Positions 63,427 through 64,000 of a DNA stretch of 64,000 nt are shown in pieces. The position numbers and the translations under genes were made by a program. The notes under the pieces are model-generated. The model worked only from the letters and a program-made list of their open reading frames with translations. It was not told the origin of the DNA and ran no database searches. Each line of letters opens with the position of its first letter. The first letter of the stretch is position 1. The stretch comes from Ryuthela nishihirai (lineage: Eukaryota; Arthropoda; Arachnida; Araneae; Heptathelidae): positions 88,955,033 through 89,019,032 of the forward strand of contig JAWZYU010000007.1 of the NCBI GenBank assembly GCA_038380435.1, given 5' to 3'.

Positions 63427-63513
63427 TATACACAGTCGTATCAGAATAATATGACCACCTGCTATATATATACTACGGTAGGTGGTCATATTATTCTGAT
63501 ACGACTGTGTATA
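63427..63513. mobile_element. MITE-2, perfect palindromic element
   Basis: Arms of 34 bp (outer end TATACACAGTCGTATCAGAA) are exact complements around a 19-bp centre. TA lies at the borders, as in Tc1/mariner MITEs. Diverged arm sequence (GGTGGTCATATTATTTTGAT) appears in the chimeras at 24566-24937. Confidence 0.85.
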
Positions 63514-63917
63514 TTATATTATGGGGCAAATATAAAATAAGTGATAAAACGACTTCAAAGTGTCCAAAAATGCCAAAGACCCATTACTATAAAAATTTCT
63601 CTCTAAAAGTTCTCTCAATTGTTTATTTATTTGCCCAAAAATCGGAAATTGGAAGTTGTCATTTTGTTAAAAATGTTTGAAAGACATCGCTTAGATGACT
63701 CGTTAAAGTGGCATCCATAAGGCTTCTTAGAGGATGCTCTATGCAAGACGATCAGTGGTAAGTGTTCACTTAACTTCAGAGAAGAAGCTATCTGAACTGT
63801 TCTTAGCAACTAGTGCAAGATACAGGAATAGTGGACGACTTTTTTTTTTTCACAGCTGAGTTGGGATTCAGTTTGCAGACTAATTCTCGACCAAGTGTTG
63901 ACCAGATGTTGAGAATC
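63514..63917. other. Unassigned stretch
   Basis: The minus-strand frame at 63627-63809 is unsupported. No known repeat. Confidence 0.45.
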
Positions 63918-63968
63918 GTAGGCTACCATCTGTTTCCTAACAGCTGAGCCCTCGGGGTCCTTTGCACA
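63918..63968 (+). mobile_element. SINE-A scrap
   Basis: AGGCTACCATCTGTTTCCTA, ACAGCTG and GAGCCCTCGGGGTCCTT match the SINE-A 3' third with an internal deletion. Confidence 0.6.
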
Positions 63969-64000
63969 GGTACATGAGATGCTCGCCTGCGGCTTCGGCA

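Overview
This is a stretch of nuclear DNA from a eukaryote, most likely an arthropod. The A+T-rich background, the tRNA-derived SINEs, the non-LTR retrotransposons and the Tc1/mariner and hAT-type elements fit an arachnid (for example a spider), but that rank is a guess. I find no intact cellular gene, no rRNA and no functional tRNA gene. Nearly everything recognisable is a mobile element, a relic of one, or a tandem repeat. Nearly all open frames longer than 60 codons are shadows of repeats.

The dominant component is one SINE family, called SINE-A here. It is about 385 bp long, has a tRNA-Met-like head, a conserved middle, and a tail of CAACC units. I count about 44 full or partial copies on both strands, roughly a quarter of the window, and more than twenty have visible target-site duplications. 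A second tRNA-derived family, SINE-B, is about 200-230 bp, has a different head, and its tail carries a short palindrome and an A/T-rich end; it has about 15 copies.

Layout. 1-1.5 kb: SINE-A copies. 1.55-4.85 kb: a 59-bp satellite of about 53 units inside an element whose unexpanded relative lies at 55.4-55.6 kb on the other strand. 5-13 kb: SINE-A clusters, including a young copy inside an older relative, and two tandem copies of dispersed repeat C. 13-19 kb: SINE-B copies, an internally deleted mariner, a 290-bp tandem triplet, and the hairpin-rich element MITE-1. 19-31 kb: SINE-A insertions, a MITE-1/SINE junction, a 30-33 bp minisatellite ending in a hAT-like terminus, and a hAT-like element. 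31-38 kb: a G+C-rich promoter-like patch, three broken copies of LINE-A, a three-level nest (terminal-inverted-repeat element, SINE-A, SINE-B), and a hAT-type MITE with a perfect 8-bp duplication. 38-44 kb: LINE-B, a Jockey/CR1-like retrotransposon broken by three SINE-A insertions, in which a 39-bp segment encoding the C-terminal Cys/His motif has expanded into about 35 tandem copies. 44-56 kb: more SINEs, a Tc1 relic, a second complete MITE-1, a third copy of repeat C running into a 145-bp degenerate tandem, and a SINE with an unusually long flanking repeat. 56-64 kb: A+T-rich DNA, two unrelated Tc1 transposase relics back to back (one split by a SINE-A), and a perfect palindromic MITE.

The nests give relative ages. 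SINE-B relics, LINE-A, LINE-B and the DNA transposons were in place first and many are broken by SINE-A. Most SINE-A copies have near-perfect flanking duplications and so look recent. The best candidate for something undescribed is the LINE-B array, a coding minisatellite that arose from a retrotransposon zinc-knuckle segment. Next is the 59-bp satellite with its unexpanded counterpart in the same window.
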